A DNA stretch of 64,000 nt from Ferrovibrio sp046294345 (GTDB taxonomy: Bacteria; Pseudomonadota; Alphaproteobacteria; Ferrovibrionales; Ferrovibrionaceae), in NCBI GenBank assembly GCA_046294345.1, contig JBKBJT010000004.1, forward strand, positions 1-64,000, given 5' to 3'. Numbering within the stretch: the first letter of the stretch is position 1; each line of letters begins with the position of its first letter. Shown here one piece after another: positions 32,950 through 41,085 of this stretch. Both the position numbers and the translations under genes were made by a program. The notes under the pieces were generated by a model, which saw only the letters and a program-made list of their open reading frames with translations, searched no databases and was not told where the DNA came from.

Positions 32950-33405
32950 ATGCCGACGCTTTCGGTCAATGGTCTTAGTCTGGATGTGCAGGCGGAAGAC
33001 GACATGCCGCTGCTCTGGGTTTTGCGCGACGTGCTGAACCTCACCGGCACCAAATACGGCTGCGGCATCGCCGCCTGCGGTGCCTGCACCGTGCTGATCG
33101 ACGGCCAGCCGGTGCGCTCGTGTTCCCATCCGCTCTCGGCGATGGGCGAGGGGAAGATCGTCACCATCGAAGGCCTGTCGCCCGATACCTCGCATGCCGT
33201 GCAGCGCGCCTGGGCCGAACTCGACGTGCCGCAATGCGGCTATTGCCAGTCGGGCCAGATCCTGGCGGCCGTGGCCCTGCTGAACGAAACGCCGGACCCG
33301 ACCGATGCCGATATTGACGCGGCGATGACCAATATCTGCCGCTGCGGCACCTATCCCGCCATCCGCGCCGCCATCCATCGCGCCGCCGAACTGGCGAAGG
33401 GCTAA
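32950..33405 (+). CDS. 2Fe-2S small subunit of a molybdenum hydroxylase
   Basis: 151 aa, typical length. Plant-type cluster motif CGIAACGACTVLIDGQPVRSC (four Cys near 38-59) and the proximal cluster motifs CGYCQSGQI and NICRCGTYPAIR. Such subunits pass electrons from the Mo-pterin subunit to FAD or cytochrome. It has no adjacent large subunit; the only candidate in the window is 6398-8731, some 24 kb away. Confidence 0.93.
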   Translation: MPTLSVNGLSLDVQAEDDMPLLWVLRDVLNLTGTKYGCGIAACGACTVLIDGQPVRSCSHPLSAMGEGKIVTIEGLSPDTSHAVQRAWAELDVPQCGYCQSGQILAAVALLNETPDPTDADIDAAMTNICRCGTYPAIRAAIHRAAELAKG

Positions 33406-33457
33406 TCGCGACAGTGGTACGCGCATTGCTTGACCCGGCCATTCACGTCTTCCTGAC

Positions 33458-33940
33458 TCACTCGCCGATGGTTTTCACCAGCTCGGTGGCATAGGGACGG
33501 AAGCCGTAGCCCAGATAGGCGCGTTCGGCCAGGCCGTTGCCGGCCAGCACACCGATCATGATCTGGCGCAGGCCGCGCGCGGCGGCGATCCGCTCGGCCT
33601 CGTCCAGCAGGGCGCGGCCGATACCGCTGCCGCGGGCTTCGGCGCGCACGAAGAATTCCACCACATAGGCATAGTCGCGCTTCTCGGCGCGCACATAGGG
33701 CGGGTGGCTCTCGAAGCTCAGGAACAGATGCCCCACCACCGCGCCGTCGCGTTCGGCCACCAGCGCCACGCCGCCGCTGCGCTCCACTTTTCCAAGCTGC
33801 GTGGCCAGCGTGTCCTCCGCGCCGGGCTTGTCGATGCGGCGGTCCTGCGAAATCGGATCTTCGTAGAGATTGAGCTGCCAGCTCTGCTCCAGCAGGGCCG
33901 GGCGGTCGGCCGGCGTGGCAAAGCGGACGACCAGCGTCAT
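33458..33940 (-). CDS. GNAT-family N-acetyltransferase
   Basis: 160 aa. VVEFFVRAEARGSGIGRALL is GNAT motif A (R-x-x-G-x-G), with GLRQIMIGVLAGNGLAERAY as motif B. Transfers acetyl from acetyl-CoA to an unknown amine. Start ATG 33940 overlaps the upstream hydratase stop by 4 nt, so it is the last gene of a three-gene minus-strand unit. Confidence 0.9.
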   Translation of the reverse strand: MTLVVRFATPADRPALLEQSWQLNLYEDPISQDRRIDKPGAEDTLATQLGKVERSGGVALVAERDGAVVGHLFLSFESHPPYVRAEKRDYAYVVEFFVRAEARGSGIGRALLDEAERIAAARGLRQIMIGVLAGNGLAERAYLGYGFRPYATELVKTIGE

Positions 33941-34725
33941 GCCGCGAAGCTCACCTCGCAGCGGCCGAGGCCTTCCGCCACGATCTCCACATGGTCGCCG
34001 GGTTTGGCCGGCAGCATGGCAAAGAAGGTGCCGGTCATGATCACGTCGCCGGCTTCCAGCGGCATTTCCTCCGCCGCCAGTCGGCCTGCCAGCCAGGCCA
34101 GGGCATGCAGCGGGTTGCCATAGACCATGTCGCCCTTGCCCTGCGTCACCGGCGCGCCGTTCACGCTCATGCTCATGCTTAAGCGCCGCAGGTCGAGGCC
34201 ATCGAGTTTGCGCGCCGGGCTGCCCAGGACGAAGGCGCCGCCGCCGGCATTGTCAGCCAGCAGGTCGAAAGGCTTGGTATCCAGGTTACTGATGCGGCAG
34301 CCCACCACCTCGATGGCCGGCACGGCATAACCCACCGCGCGCAGCACATCCACCAGCGTCGGCTTCTCCATGGCCAGGTCGCGCTCCAGCACGATCGCCA
34401 CTTCGCCTTCCAGCCGCGGCTGCATGATCCGGCCGGCGGCGATCTCGTCGCCATCGCCCAGCAGCATGTCGGCATAAAGCGTGCCCCAGGCGGGTTCGCT
34501 CAGGCCCATGGCCTTCTGGGCGGCGCGTGCGCTCAGGGCCACCTTGCGGCCGACGATGCGCCGGCCGTTTTTCAGCCAGTATTCGCGGTTGTGGGCCTGG
34601 ATGGCATAGGCGGTGGCGAGGTCGGGATTGGCAAACAGCTCGCGCACGGGGGCGCAGGGCTTCATCGTCTCCTCGGCCACGCGCAGGCGGGTGGCGGCGG
34701 CTTCGATTTCGGGCGTGCTGTTCAT
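33937..34725 (-). CDS. 2-keto-4-pentenoate hydratase / FAH-fold protein
   Basis: 262 aa of the MhpD/HpaH group. KVALSARAAQKAMGLSEPAWGTLYADML, LEGEVAIVLERDL (metal-binding Glu cluster) and GDMVYGNPLHALAWLAGRLA with FFAMLPAKPGDHVEI fit hydratases or decarboxylases that act in meta-cleavage pathways. Positioned between an Ldh oxidoreductase (1 nt upstream) and GNAT (4-nt overlap); the trio may process a hydroxy-acid intermediate. Confidence 0.87.
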   Translation of the reverse strand: MNSTPEIEAAATRLRVAEETMKPCAPVRELFANPDLATAYAIQAHNREYWLKNGRRIVGRKVALSARAAQKAMGLSEPAWGTLYADMLLGDGDEIAAGRIMQPRLEGEVAIVLERDLAMEKPTLVDVLRAVGYAVPAIEVVGCRISNLDTKPFDLLADNAGGGAFVLGSPARKLDGLDLRRLSMSMSVNGAPVTQGKGDMVYGNPLHALAWLAGRLAAEEMPLEAGDVIMTGTFFAMLPAKPGDHVEIVAEGLGRCEVSFAA

Positions 34726-34726
34726 C

Positions 34727-35815
34727 TCAGGCGGCTCCGGCGACGCTGTTGGTTTCGGCGGCGCTCACATTGACGGATTCGCCCGCCGCCACGATCTCGC
34801 CCCAGGTGGTGGCATCCACCGGAATGCCCTCGGCCTCGCGCTTCGCCCGCATGCGGCGCTCGGGCTCGCCGGCCACCAGCACGCCGTCAGAGTTCGGTGC
34901 TTTCGGCGACGCCTTCACGAAATCGACAAAAGCCGCCACCTCGCGCCGCCAGCTTTCCGCGCCGCCGAGTTTCGCGGGGTCGATGATCACCGAGAACATG
35001 TTGTTGGTGATGGTGCCGCTGGCCCAGCTGCCCTCATGCATGGTCACGCCGCCGGTCATCGCGCCAGCCAGCAATTCGGCGATCACCGCCAGGCCATAGC
35101 CCTTGTGCTCGCCGAAAGCGAGGATGGCCCCGATCGGCGGATTGAACATCGTCTTCGGATCGGTGGTGGCTAAGCCCTTGGCATCGATCAGCGTGCCGGG
35201 CGAAACCTGTTCGCCCTTGTTCATCGCCACACGCACCTTGCCCATGGCGATCTTGCTGGTCGCCATGTCCAGCACGATGGGTTCGCCGTCGGGCTCGGCG
35301 GCCGGAATGGCGCAGCAATAGGGATTGGTGGCAAAGCGCGCATCGGCGCCGCCAAAGGGCGCCACCAGCGGCGGCCGGCCGACGACATTCACGTAATGCG
35401 TCGAGACCAGGCCGGCGGCGGCGCATTGTTCGCCCCAATGGCCGATGCGGCCGATATGGTGGCTGTTGCGCAAGCTCACGATGCAGACGCCGAGGTCCTT
35501 GGCGCGGCGGATGCCCAGCTCCATCGCCTCGTGCCCGATCACCTGCCCGTAGCCCATGTTGCCGTCCAGATTGAGGATGGCGCCGGCATCCGACAGCACG
35601 CGCACCGAGGCATTCACCTTCAACCGCTTCTCCACCACGGCGAGGATGTATTGCGGCAGCATGCCGACGCCGTGGCTGTCATGGCCCGACAGGTTGGCCA
35701 GCACCAGGTTCTCGGCCACCAGGCTCGCCTCGCGCTCGTTGCTGCCGCCCGCCAGGCAGATATGGCGCACGGCGGCGCGCAGCTTGTCGGCGGCAATGGT
35801 GACGGTGGCGGCCAT
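34727..35815 (-). CDS. Ldh-family NAD(P)-dependent oxidoreductase (malate/sulfolactate/hydroxycarboxylate type)
   Basis: 362 aa. LSGHDSHGVGMLPQYI, RNSHHIGRIGHWGEQCAAAG and ATNPYCCAIPAAEPDGEPIV are the signature stretches of the YlbC/ComC/HcxB family, which oxidise 2-hydroxy acids without a Rossmann fold. Substrates in the family include malate, sulfolactate, ureidoglycolate and 2-hydroxyglutarate-like acids; not determinable here. First gene of the unit ending at 33458. Confidence 0.9.
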   Translation of the reverse strand: MAATVTIAADKLRAAVRHICLAGGSNEREASLVAENLVLANLSGHDSHGVGMLPQYILAVVEKRLKVNASVRVLSDAGAILNLDGNMGYGQVIGHEAMELGIRRAKDLGVCIVSLRNSHHIGRIGHWGEQCAAAGLVSTHYVNVVGRPPLVAPFGGADARFATNPYCCAIPAAEPDGEPIVLDMATSKIAMGKVRVAMNKGEQVSPGTLIDAKGLATTDPKTMFNPPIGAILAFGEHKGYGLAVIAELLAGAMTGGVTMHEGSWASGTITNNMFSVIIDPAKLGGAESWRREVAAFVDFVKASPKAPNSDGVLVAGEPERRMRAKREAEGIPVDATTWGEIVAAGESVNVSAAETNSVAGAA

Positions 35816-35899
35816 GATGGTCCTCGGATGCAGTCTCGGGAGGTTTCCGGTTTATCGGAAAGCTTGCGGGCGAACAACGGGGCGGGCAGACTGCGATCC

Positions 35900-36304
35900 A
35901 TGATGCACCGCACCCTTTTCCTGCTGCCCCTCACGCTGCTGGCTGCCTGCGCCTCGCCGCTGGAAGACACCGCCGAGCGCGCCCGTTCTGCCCTGGTCGG
36001 CCTGGACGAGGCCGGGCTGAAACGCTGCCTGGGCGAACCGGTGGCGATCCACAGGGAAGGCGGCAACGACCTCTGGCTCTATTTCCGCGAGACCAGCCGC
36101 TCGGCCACGGCGATTTCCGACACTGGCTATACGCCCACCAATCGCGGCAGCGTTTCTTACGATTACTACCGCTATTGCGAGGCTGCCTTCACGATGCAGG
36201 GCGGCCGGGTGCGCGCGGTGGAGTTCACCGGCCGCACCTCGACGGGCCGCCTGACCCTGGAACCCTGCGGCGCGCTGGTCGAACGCTGCATGGCGGGAAG
36301 GTAG
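35900..36304 (+). CDS. Small outer-membrane-type lipoprotein
   Basis: 134 aa. MMHRTLFLLPLTLLAACAS is a lipoprotein signal with lipobox LAAC and lipidated Cys17 (Ala-Ser at +2/+3 favours the outer membrane). The mature part has one internal Tyr-rich stretch SYDYYRYCEAAF and two more Cys near the end. No family recognised; AGLKRCLGEP recalls small SmpA/BamE-like anchors but is not convincing. Followed 3 nt later by the NIPSNAP gene. Confidence 0.75.
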   Translation: MMHRTLFLLPLTLLAACASPLEDTAERARSALVGLDEAGLKRCLGEPVAIHREGGNDLWLYFRETSRSATAISDTGYTPTNRGSVSYDYYRYCEAAFTMQGGRVRAVEFTGRTSTGRLTLEPCGALVERCMAGR

Positions 36305-36307
36305 CCC

Positions 36308-36613
36308 ATGATCACCTGTTTCCTGCGCTACGAAGTCGATGCCGACAAGCTGAAGGATTTCGAGGAATACGGCCGCATGTGGATCAGGCTGGTCAACAAG
36401 CTGGGTGGCCGGCATCACGGCTACCTGATGCCGAGCGAAGGCGAGAGCGACATCGCGCTGGCCAGCTTCACCTTTCCCAGCCTCGCGGCCTATGAGCAGT
36501 ATCGCAAGGCGGCCGCCGAGGACGAGGAATGCAAGGCCGCCCTGGCCTTTTATGAACGTACCCGGTGCTTCCGCCGCTTCGAGCGCAGCTTCTTCCGCCC
36601 GGTTTTCGAGTAA
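36308..36613 (+). CDS. NIPSNAP-family protein
   Basis: 101 aa: FLRYEVDADKLKDFEEYGRM, RLVNKLGGRHHGYLMPSEGE and RKAAAEDEECKAALAFYERT give the ferredoxin-like dabb fold of NIPSNAP proteins. Function unknown; small homo-oligomer. Same operon as the lipoprotein; transcription then meets the palindromic repeat at 36614. Confidence 0.88.
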   Translation: MITCFLRYEVDADKLKDFEEYGRMWIRLVNKLGGRHHGYLMPSEGESDIALASFTFPSLAAYEQYRKAAAEDEECKAALAFYERTRCFRRFERSFFRPVFE

Positions 36614-36702
36614 GTCATCCCCTTGATCGTCATGCCCGCGAAAGCGGGCATCCCATTCTTGGTCAGACGTAAATGGGATCCCGGCTCTGGGCCGGGGTGA
36701 CG
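36614..36702. repeat. Intergenic palindromic repeat (REP-like) between convergent genes
   Basis: A nested palindrome: TGCCCGC-GAAA-GCGGGCA (36633-36650) plus ATCCCATT/AATGGGAT (36650-36657 and 36672-36679), with outer GTCATCCCC (36614-36622) pairing imperfectly with GGGGTGAC (36694-36701). This is the look of a dispersed alphaproteobacterial intergenic element. It sits where NIPSNAP (plus) and polA (minus) converge, so it can terminate both. Confidence 0.7.
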
Positions 36703-36712
36703 CGACGCGTCC

Positions 36713-38800
36713 TTAATGCGCCGCGTCCCAGTTGGCGCCGCGGCCGGCTTCCACCACCAGCGGCACATCCAGCGTCGCGGCCGACTGCATCACGTCCTTG
36801 GCCACGCGGATCGCGTCGTCGACTTCCGACTCCGGCGCCTCGAAGACCAGTTCGTCATGCACCTGCAGCAGCATGCGGGTCTTGAGCCCCGCCTTCGCCA
36901 GCGCGGCCGGCAACTTCACCATGGCATGTTTGATGATGTCGGCGGCCGAGCCCTGGATCGGCGCGTTGATCGAGGCGCGTTCCAGGAAGGCGCGTTCGGC
37001 CGGGTTCTTGGTGTTGATGTTGGGGAAATGCACGCGCCGGCCGAACAGGGTCGAAACGTAACCCTGTTCCTTCACCTGTTTCCGGGTGCGGTCCATATAG
37101 TCGCGGATGCCGGGATAACGCTTGAAATAGGCTTCGATATAGCTCTGGGCCTCGCGCTGCGGGATGCCGAGCTGGGCGGCCAGGCCAAAGGCGCTCATGC
37201 CGTAGATGATGCCGAAATTGATCGCCTTCGCGGCGCGGCGCACCATCGGGTCCATGCCTTCCACTGGCGTGTTGAACACCTGGGATGCGGTCAGCGCGTG
37301 GATGTCGACGCCATCGCGGAAGGCCTGCTTCAGCGCGCCGATATCGGCGATATGGGCCAGGATGCGCAGCTCGATCTGCGAATAGTCGGCCGAGATCAGC
37401 ACATGGCCGGGTTCGGCCACGAAGGCGCGGCGGATCTTGCGGCCTTCCTCGCTGCGGATCGGGATGTTCTGCAGGTTCGGGTCGTTGGAGGCGAAACGCC
37501 CGGTATTGGTGGACGAGATCGAATACGAGGTATGCACGCGGCCCGTGCGCGGATTGATCGAGGCGACCAGCGCATCGGTATAGGTGGATTTCAGCTTCTG
37601 CAGCTGCCGCCAGTCCAGCACCACGCGCGGCAACTCATGGCCCTGGGCGGCCAGCTCCTCCAGCACGTCGGCGCCGGTGGAATAGGCCCCGGTCTTGCCC
37701 TTCTTGCCGCCGGGCAGCGACATCCTGTCGAACAGGATTTCGCCCAGCTGCTTGGGCGAGCCGATATTGAAGCTTTCCCCGGCCAGCGCATGCGCCTTTT
37801 TCTCGAAGGTTTCCATGCGCTGCGCAAAATCGGCCGACAGACGGTTGAGTTCGGCGGGGTCGACCCGGATGCCGGCGCATTCCATCGCCGCCACCACGGC
37901 GGGCAGGCCGCGCTCCACCGTTTCGTACAGCGTCACCTGTTTCTCGGCCAGCAGGCGCGGTTTCAGCACATGATAAAGCCGCAGCGTGATATCGGCATCT
38001 TCGGCCGCATAGTCGCGCGCCTTGTCCAGCGCCACTTCCGAAAACGAGATGCGGCTGCGCCCGGTGCCGGTCACCTCGTCGTAGGAGATCGGCTTGTGGC
38101 CCAAATGCAGTTCGGAAAGCTCGTCCATGCCATGGCCGTGTTTGCCGGCATCCAGCACATAGGAGATCAGCATCGTGTCGTCATAGGACACGATCTCCAG
38201 GCCGTAACGATGCAGCACCGCCATGTCGTATTTGATGTTCTGGCCGATTTTCAGCACGGCCGGATCGGCCAGCAGGGGCTTCAGTGCGGCCAGCGCGTCA
38301 TCCAGCGGAATCTGCTTCGGCGCGCCTTCGCCGCTCAAATCCAGCCCACCGCCGCCGGGCGGTACATGCCCCACCGGCACATAGCAGGCCTCATGCGGTT
38401 CGATGCAGAGGCTGAAACCCACCAGTTCGGCATGGGTGGGCGAGAGGTTGGTGGTCTCGGTATCGAAGGCGACGATGCCGATCTGTGTGGCGCGGTCGAT
38501 CCATTGCCGCAGCGTGGCGATATCCTGCACCAGCGTGTAGCTTGCGGCCTTCTTGTCTGTTGACGGCGGCGTTTCCGGTCCGCCTTCGCCCTCAAACGCG
38601 ACGGGCGTCGGCGCCTTGCGTGCACCATTGCCGTCCATGTCCGCCGTGCCGCGCAGTTTCAGCCGGCTTTCGATGCGGCTGGTCAGGCTGCGGAATTCCA
38701 TCTCGTCGAGGAAGGTTTTCAGCTTGGGCCATTCCACGGGGCCGAGTTTGAGATCGTCGAGCCCCAGATCGAGCGGCACGTCGTCTTTCAGGCGCACAAG
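36713..38800 (-). CDS. polA: DNA polymerase I, C-terminal part (3'-5' exo-like and polymerase domains)
   Basis: 695 codons after a scaffold gap. First residues LVRLKDDVPLDLGLDDL follow directly on the N-terminal part (38938-39669). A 3'-5' exonuclease-like domain (IGIVAFDTETTNLSPTHAE, DGLL-type later) precedes polymerase motifs: motif A ISADYSQIELRILAH, the O-helix RRAAKAINFGIIYGMSAFGL, motif C LQVHDELVFEAP. DFET at the Exo I site suggests proofreading is intact. It ends ...GANWDAAH at a TAA. The gene is a single intact polA in reality, broken only by the assembly gap. Confidence 0.93.
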   Translation of the reverse strand, partial: LVRLKDDVPLDLGLDDLKLGPVEWPKLKTFLDEMEFRSLTSRIESRLKLRGTADMDGNGARKAPTPVAFEGEGGPETPPSTDKKAASYTLVQDIATLRQWIDRATQIGIVAFDTETTNLSPTHAELVGFSLCIEPHEACYVPVGHVPPGGGGLDLSGEGAPKQIPLDDALAALKPLLADPAVLKIGQNIKYDMAVLHRYGLEIVSYDDTMLISYVLDAGKHGHGMDELSELHLGHKPISYDEVTGTGRSRISFSEVALDKARDYAAEDADITLRLYHVLKPRLLAEKQVTLYETVERGLPAVVAAMECAGIRVDPAELNRLSADFAQRMETFEKKAHALAGESFNIGSPKQLGEILFDRMSLPGGKKGKTGAYSTGADVLEELAAQGHELPRVVLDWRQLQKLKSTYTDALVASINPRTGRVHTSYSISSTNTGRFASNDPNLQNIPIRSEEGRKIRRAFVAEPGHVLISADYSQIELRILAHIADIGALKQAFRDGVDIHALTASQVFNTPVEGMDPMVRRAAKAINFGIIYGMSAFGLAAQLGIPQREAQSYIEAYFKRYPGIRDYMDRTRKQVKEQGYVSTLFGRRVHFPNINTKNPAERAFLERASINAPIQGSAADIIKHAMVKLPAALAKAGLKTRMLLQVHDELVFEAPESEVDDAIRVAKDVMQSAATLDVPLVVEAGRGANWDAAH

Positions 38801-38810
38801 NNNNNNNNNN
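38801..38810. other. Scaffold gap (10 N) inside polA
   Basis: Ten undefined bases separate two contigs. The polA reading frame is interrupted only here; on each side the residues run ISR and LVRLK, and homologues usually read ISRELVRLK, so about one residue is missing in truth. Confidence 0.98.
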
Positions 38811-38937
38811 CGGCGATGCTGAAGCATCCGGTCCTCGCCGCACGCATCCTGATTCTGCCCGGCAATCACGACATCAATGTCGTCGATCGTTCGAACCCGG
38901 CGAAGCTCGACTTTCCGACCAGCCCGGGGAGGCGGCT
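38811..38937 (+). other. Misplaced metallophosphoesterase fragment at contig end (probable misassembly)
   Basis: The 127 bases after the gap do not continue polA. On the plus strand they encode MLKHPVLAARILILPGNHDI, NVVDRSNPAKLDFPTSPGRR: a calcineurin-like phosphoesterase active-site GNHD region and its family-typical sequel. The fragment fuses in frame with polA on the opposite strand near CGCGAGATGCGCGCC, consistent with a short-homology join. Most likely a chimeric contig end rather than a real gene piece at this location. Confidence 0.75.
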
Positions 38938-39669
38938 GCGCGAGATGCGCGCCTTGTCGGCATTGGTCAGCAGGGTCTCGCGCCGCTTGGGCTGCTTGAT
39001 CTCGGCGGCGCGGGCCAGCAGCGTGTCGAGGTCGCCGAAGGTATTGATCAGCTCGGCCGCCGTCTTGATGCCGATGCCGGGCACGCCGGGCACATTGTCG
39101 GTGCTGTCGCCGGCCAGCGACTGCACGTCCACCACCTTGTCGGGGGTGACGCCGAATTTCTCCATCACCTCGTCGGGGCCGATGCTGCGATCCTTCATCG
39201 GGTCCAGCATGCCGACACCGTCGCGCACAAGCTGCATCAGGTCCTTGTCGGAGGACACGACGCAGACCTCCATGCCGGCTTCGCGCGCCAGTTTGGCATA
39301 GGTGGCGATCAGGTCATCAGCCTCGAAGCCGTCCTTCTCGATGGCGGCCAGGCCAAAGGCGCGGGTGGCGCGGCGGATCGGCTCAAACTGCGGAATCAGG
39401 TCTTCCGGCGTCTCGGCGCGGTTGGCCTTGTATTCGGGATAGATCTCGTTACGGAAATTGGCGCGCGCGGCATCGAAGATCACCGCCATATGGCTGACGG
39501 CCTCGTCATGCTCGGCCTTGTCGCGCAGGGACGAGAGCATGTTGCAGAAGCCCGACACGGCGCCCACCGGCATGCCGTCGGACTTGCGCGTCAGCGGCGG
39601 CAGCGCGTGATAGGCCCGGAAGATGTAGCCCGAACCGTCGACCAGATAGAGGCGGTGTTTGGATGCCAT
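38938..39669 (-). CDS. polA: DNA polymerase I, N-terminal 5'-3' exonuclease part
   Basis: 244 codons from ATG 39669 (MASKHRLYLVDGSGYIFRAY). The FEN-like exonuclease domain shows VDGSGYIFRAYHA, VIFDAARANFRNEIYPEYKA, EADDLIATYAKLA and SSDKDLMQLV with metal-binding Asp/Glu, then the H3TH AGDSTDNVPGVPGIGIKTAA. The frame should continue past ISR into 38800 leftward but is diverted by the foreign fragment. 20 nt downstream of the zinc-finger gene. Confidence 0.93.
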
Positions 39670-39689
39670 GCCCTGAAACGCGGGCCCGG

Positions 39690-39887
39690 TCAGTGGCCGT
39701 GGGCGTGGGCGTGCGCGCCCTCTTTCAGCAGATAGAGCCGGCCGCAATAGGGGCAGTCGATCTCGTGCTTCTCGCCCATGTTCAGGTAGACGCGCGGATG
39801 GCCCAGCGCACCGCCGCCGCCGTCGCAGGCCACCACGGGGCTATCCACTTCGATGGTTTCAACAGGGGCACGTGCCGGGGATTGCAT
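39690..39887 (-). CDS. Zinc-finger domain protein (zf-CHCC type)
   Basis: 65 aa. EIDCPYCGRLYLL supplies the CxxC; with an upstream His/Cys (VACDGGGGALGHPRVYL) it matches the NDUFS6/zf-CHCC small family, which binds zinc and in mitochondria assists complex I. His-rich tail AHAHAHGH. In alphaproteobacteria it often stands before polA, as here (20 nt). Confidence 0.85.
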   Translation of the reverse strand: MQSPARAPVETIEVDSPVVACDGGGGALGHPRVYLNMGEKHEIDCPYCGRLYLLKEGAHAHAHGH

Positions 39888-39960
39888 CGTTACACTCCGC
39901 AGAAAAGGGCGAAATCCGGTCTGCAGGGCAGGGGGCAGTTTGACCCGTTCCCCGCCCGGT

Positions 39961-39993
39961 GGTACCTACCGCGATACCTAAGCGATACCTACC
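39961..39993. repeat. Short 11-bp-period direct repeats upstream of ABC gene
   Basis: GCGATACCTA occurs at 39971-39980 and 39982-39991, preceded by a related GGTACCTACC at 39961. One-helical-turn spacing suggests stacked binding on one face of DNA, or simple slippage. Lies in the divergent promoter region between 39887 (minus) and 40043 (plus). Confidence 0.4.
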
Positions 39994-40042
39994 GCAGCAG
40001 GCTCCGTTCCGCCAGTCTTTCAGGCCCATAAGGCTCCAGACC

Positions 40043-41005
40043 ATGTCCGAATCCGCCGCCGTTTCCGGCTCTGCCTCGCCGGCCATTTCCGTCCGCGACC
40101 TGGTAAAGGTCTACGGCGCCGGAGGGCGCAGCGAAAAGCGCGCGCTGAACGGCATCGCGCTGGATATTCCGCGCGGCAGCTTCTTCGGTCTGCTCGGGCC
40201 GAACGGCGCCGGCAAGTCCACGCTGATCAACATCCTGGCCGGCCTGGTGCGCAAGACCTCCGGTCATGCCGCGATCTGGGGCTATGATATCGACAGCGAT
40301 CCGCGCCGGGCGCGGGCCGCCATCGGCGTGGTGCCGCAGGAACTCAACCTCGATCCCTTCTTCACGCCGCGCGAGGCGATGGAATTCCAGGCGGGCCTCT
40401 ATGGCGTGCCGAAATCCGAACGCCGCACCGATGAAATCCTCGCCGCCGTGGGCCTTTCCGACAAGGCCAATGCCTATGCCCGCACGCTCTCGGGCGGCAT
40501 GCGCCGCCGTCTGCTGGTGGCCAAGGCGCTGGTGCATAATCCGCCCGTGCTGGTGCTCGACGAACCCACCGCCGGCGTGGATATCGAACTGCGCCAGCAG
40601 CTCTGGGCCTATGTGCGCGAACTCAACCGCGCCGGCACCACGGTGGTGCTCACCACGCATTACCTGGAAGAGGCCGAGGCGCTCTGCGACCACATCGCCA
40701 TCATCAACCATGGCAATGTGGTGGCCCATGACGCGACGCCGAAATTGCTCTCGCGGCTCGACCGCAAGGATGTGATCGTCACCCTGGATGCCGATCTGGC
40801 CGCCGTGCCGGCCGCGCTGGCGGAACTCAACGCCGAACTGCTCGGGCCCCGCCGCCTGCGCCTGCATTACCGCCCCAGCCAGCAGCCGTTTTCCACCGTG
40901 CTGGCCCGCATCCAGCAGGCCGGGCTGGCGATCCACGACCTCTCCACCCAGGAAGCCGACCTGGAAGACCTGTTCCTGGAACTGACCAGAAGCAGGGCGG
41001 CGTAA
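40043..41005 (+). CDS. ABC transporter ATP-binding protein (ABC-2/YadG type)
   Basis: 320 aa. Walker A GPNGAGKSTLI, signature LSGGMRRRLL, Walker B VLVLDEPTAGVD, switch His TTHYLEEAE. The C-terminal 90 residues (LDADLAAVPAALAELNAELL) form the regulatory tail of YadG-type ATPases. Normally paired with an ABC-2 permease such as YadH, but no permease follows in this window; it may use a distant one. Start ATG 40043 (MSESAAV). Confidence 0.92.
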   Translation: MSESAAVSGSASPAISVRDLVKVYGAGGRSEKRALNGIALDIPRGSFFGLLGPNGAGKSTLINILAGLVRKTSGHAAIWGYDIDSDPRRARAAIGVVPQELNLDPFFTPREAMEFQAGLYGVPKSERRTDEILAAVGLSDKANAYARTLSGGMRRRLLVAKALVHNPPVLVLDEPTAGVDIELRQQLWAYVRELNRAGTTVVLTTHYLEEAEALCDHIAIINHGNVVAHDATPKLLSRLDRKDVIVTLDADLAAVPAALAELNAELLGPRRLRLHYRPSQQPFSTVLARIQQAGLAIHDLSTQEADLEDLFLELTRSRAA

Positions 41006-41085
41006 TCCCGCTTTTATAATCACGCTGGCTTGTGTCTTGTCCCCGTTGTTATTCTGCGGCGGGAAGCGCAAGACGAGGCTGGGCC

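Noticed and set aside
36713..39669. polA as a split or intein-bearing gene
   Set aside because: The break coincides with a 10-N gap and a foreign fragment; the two halves join with about one missing residue, which points to assembly, not biology.
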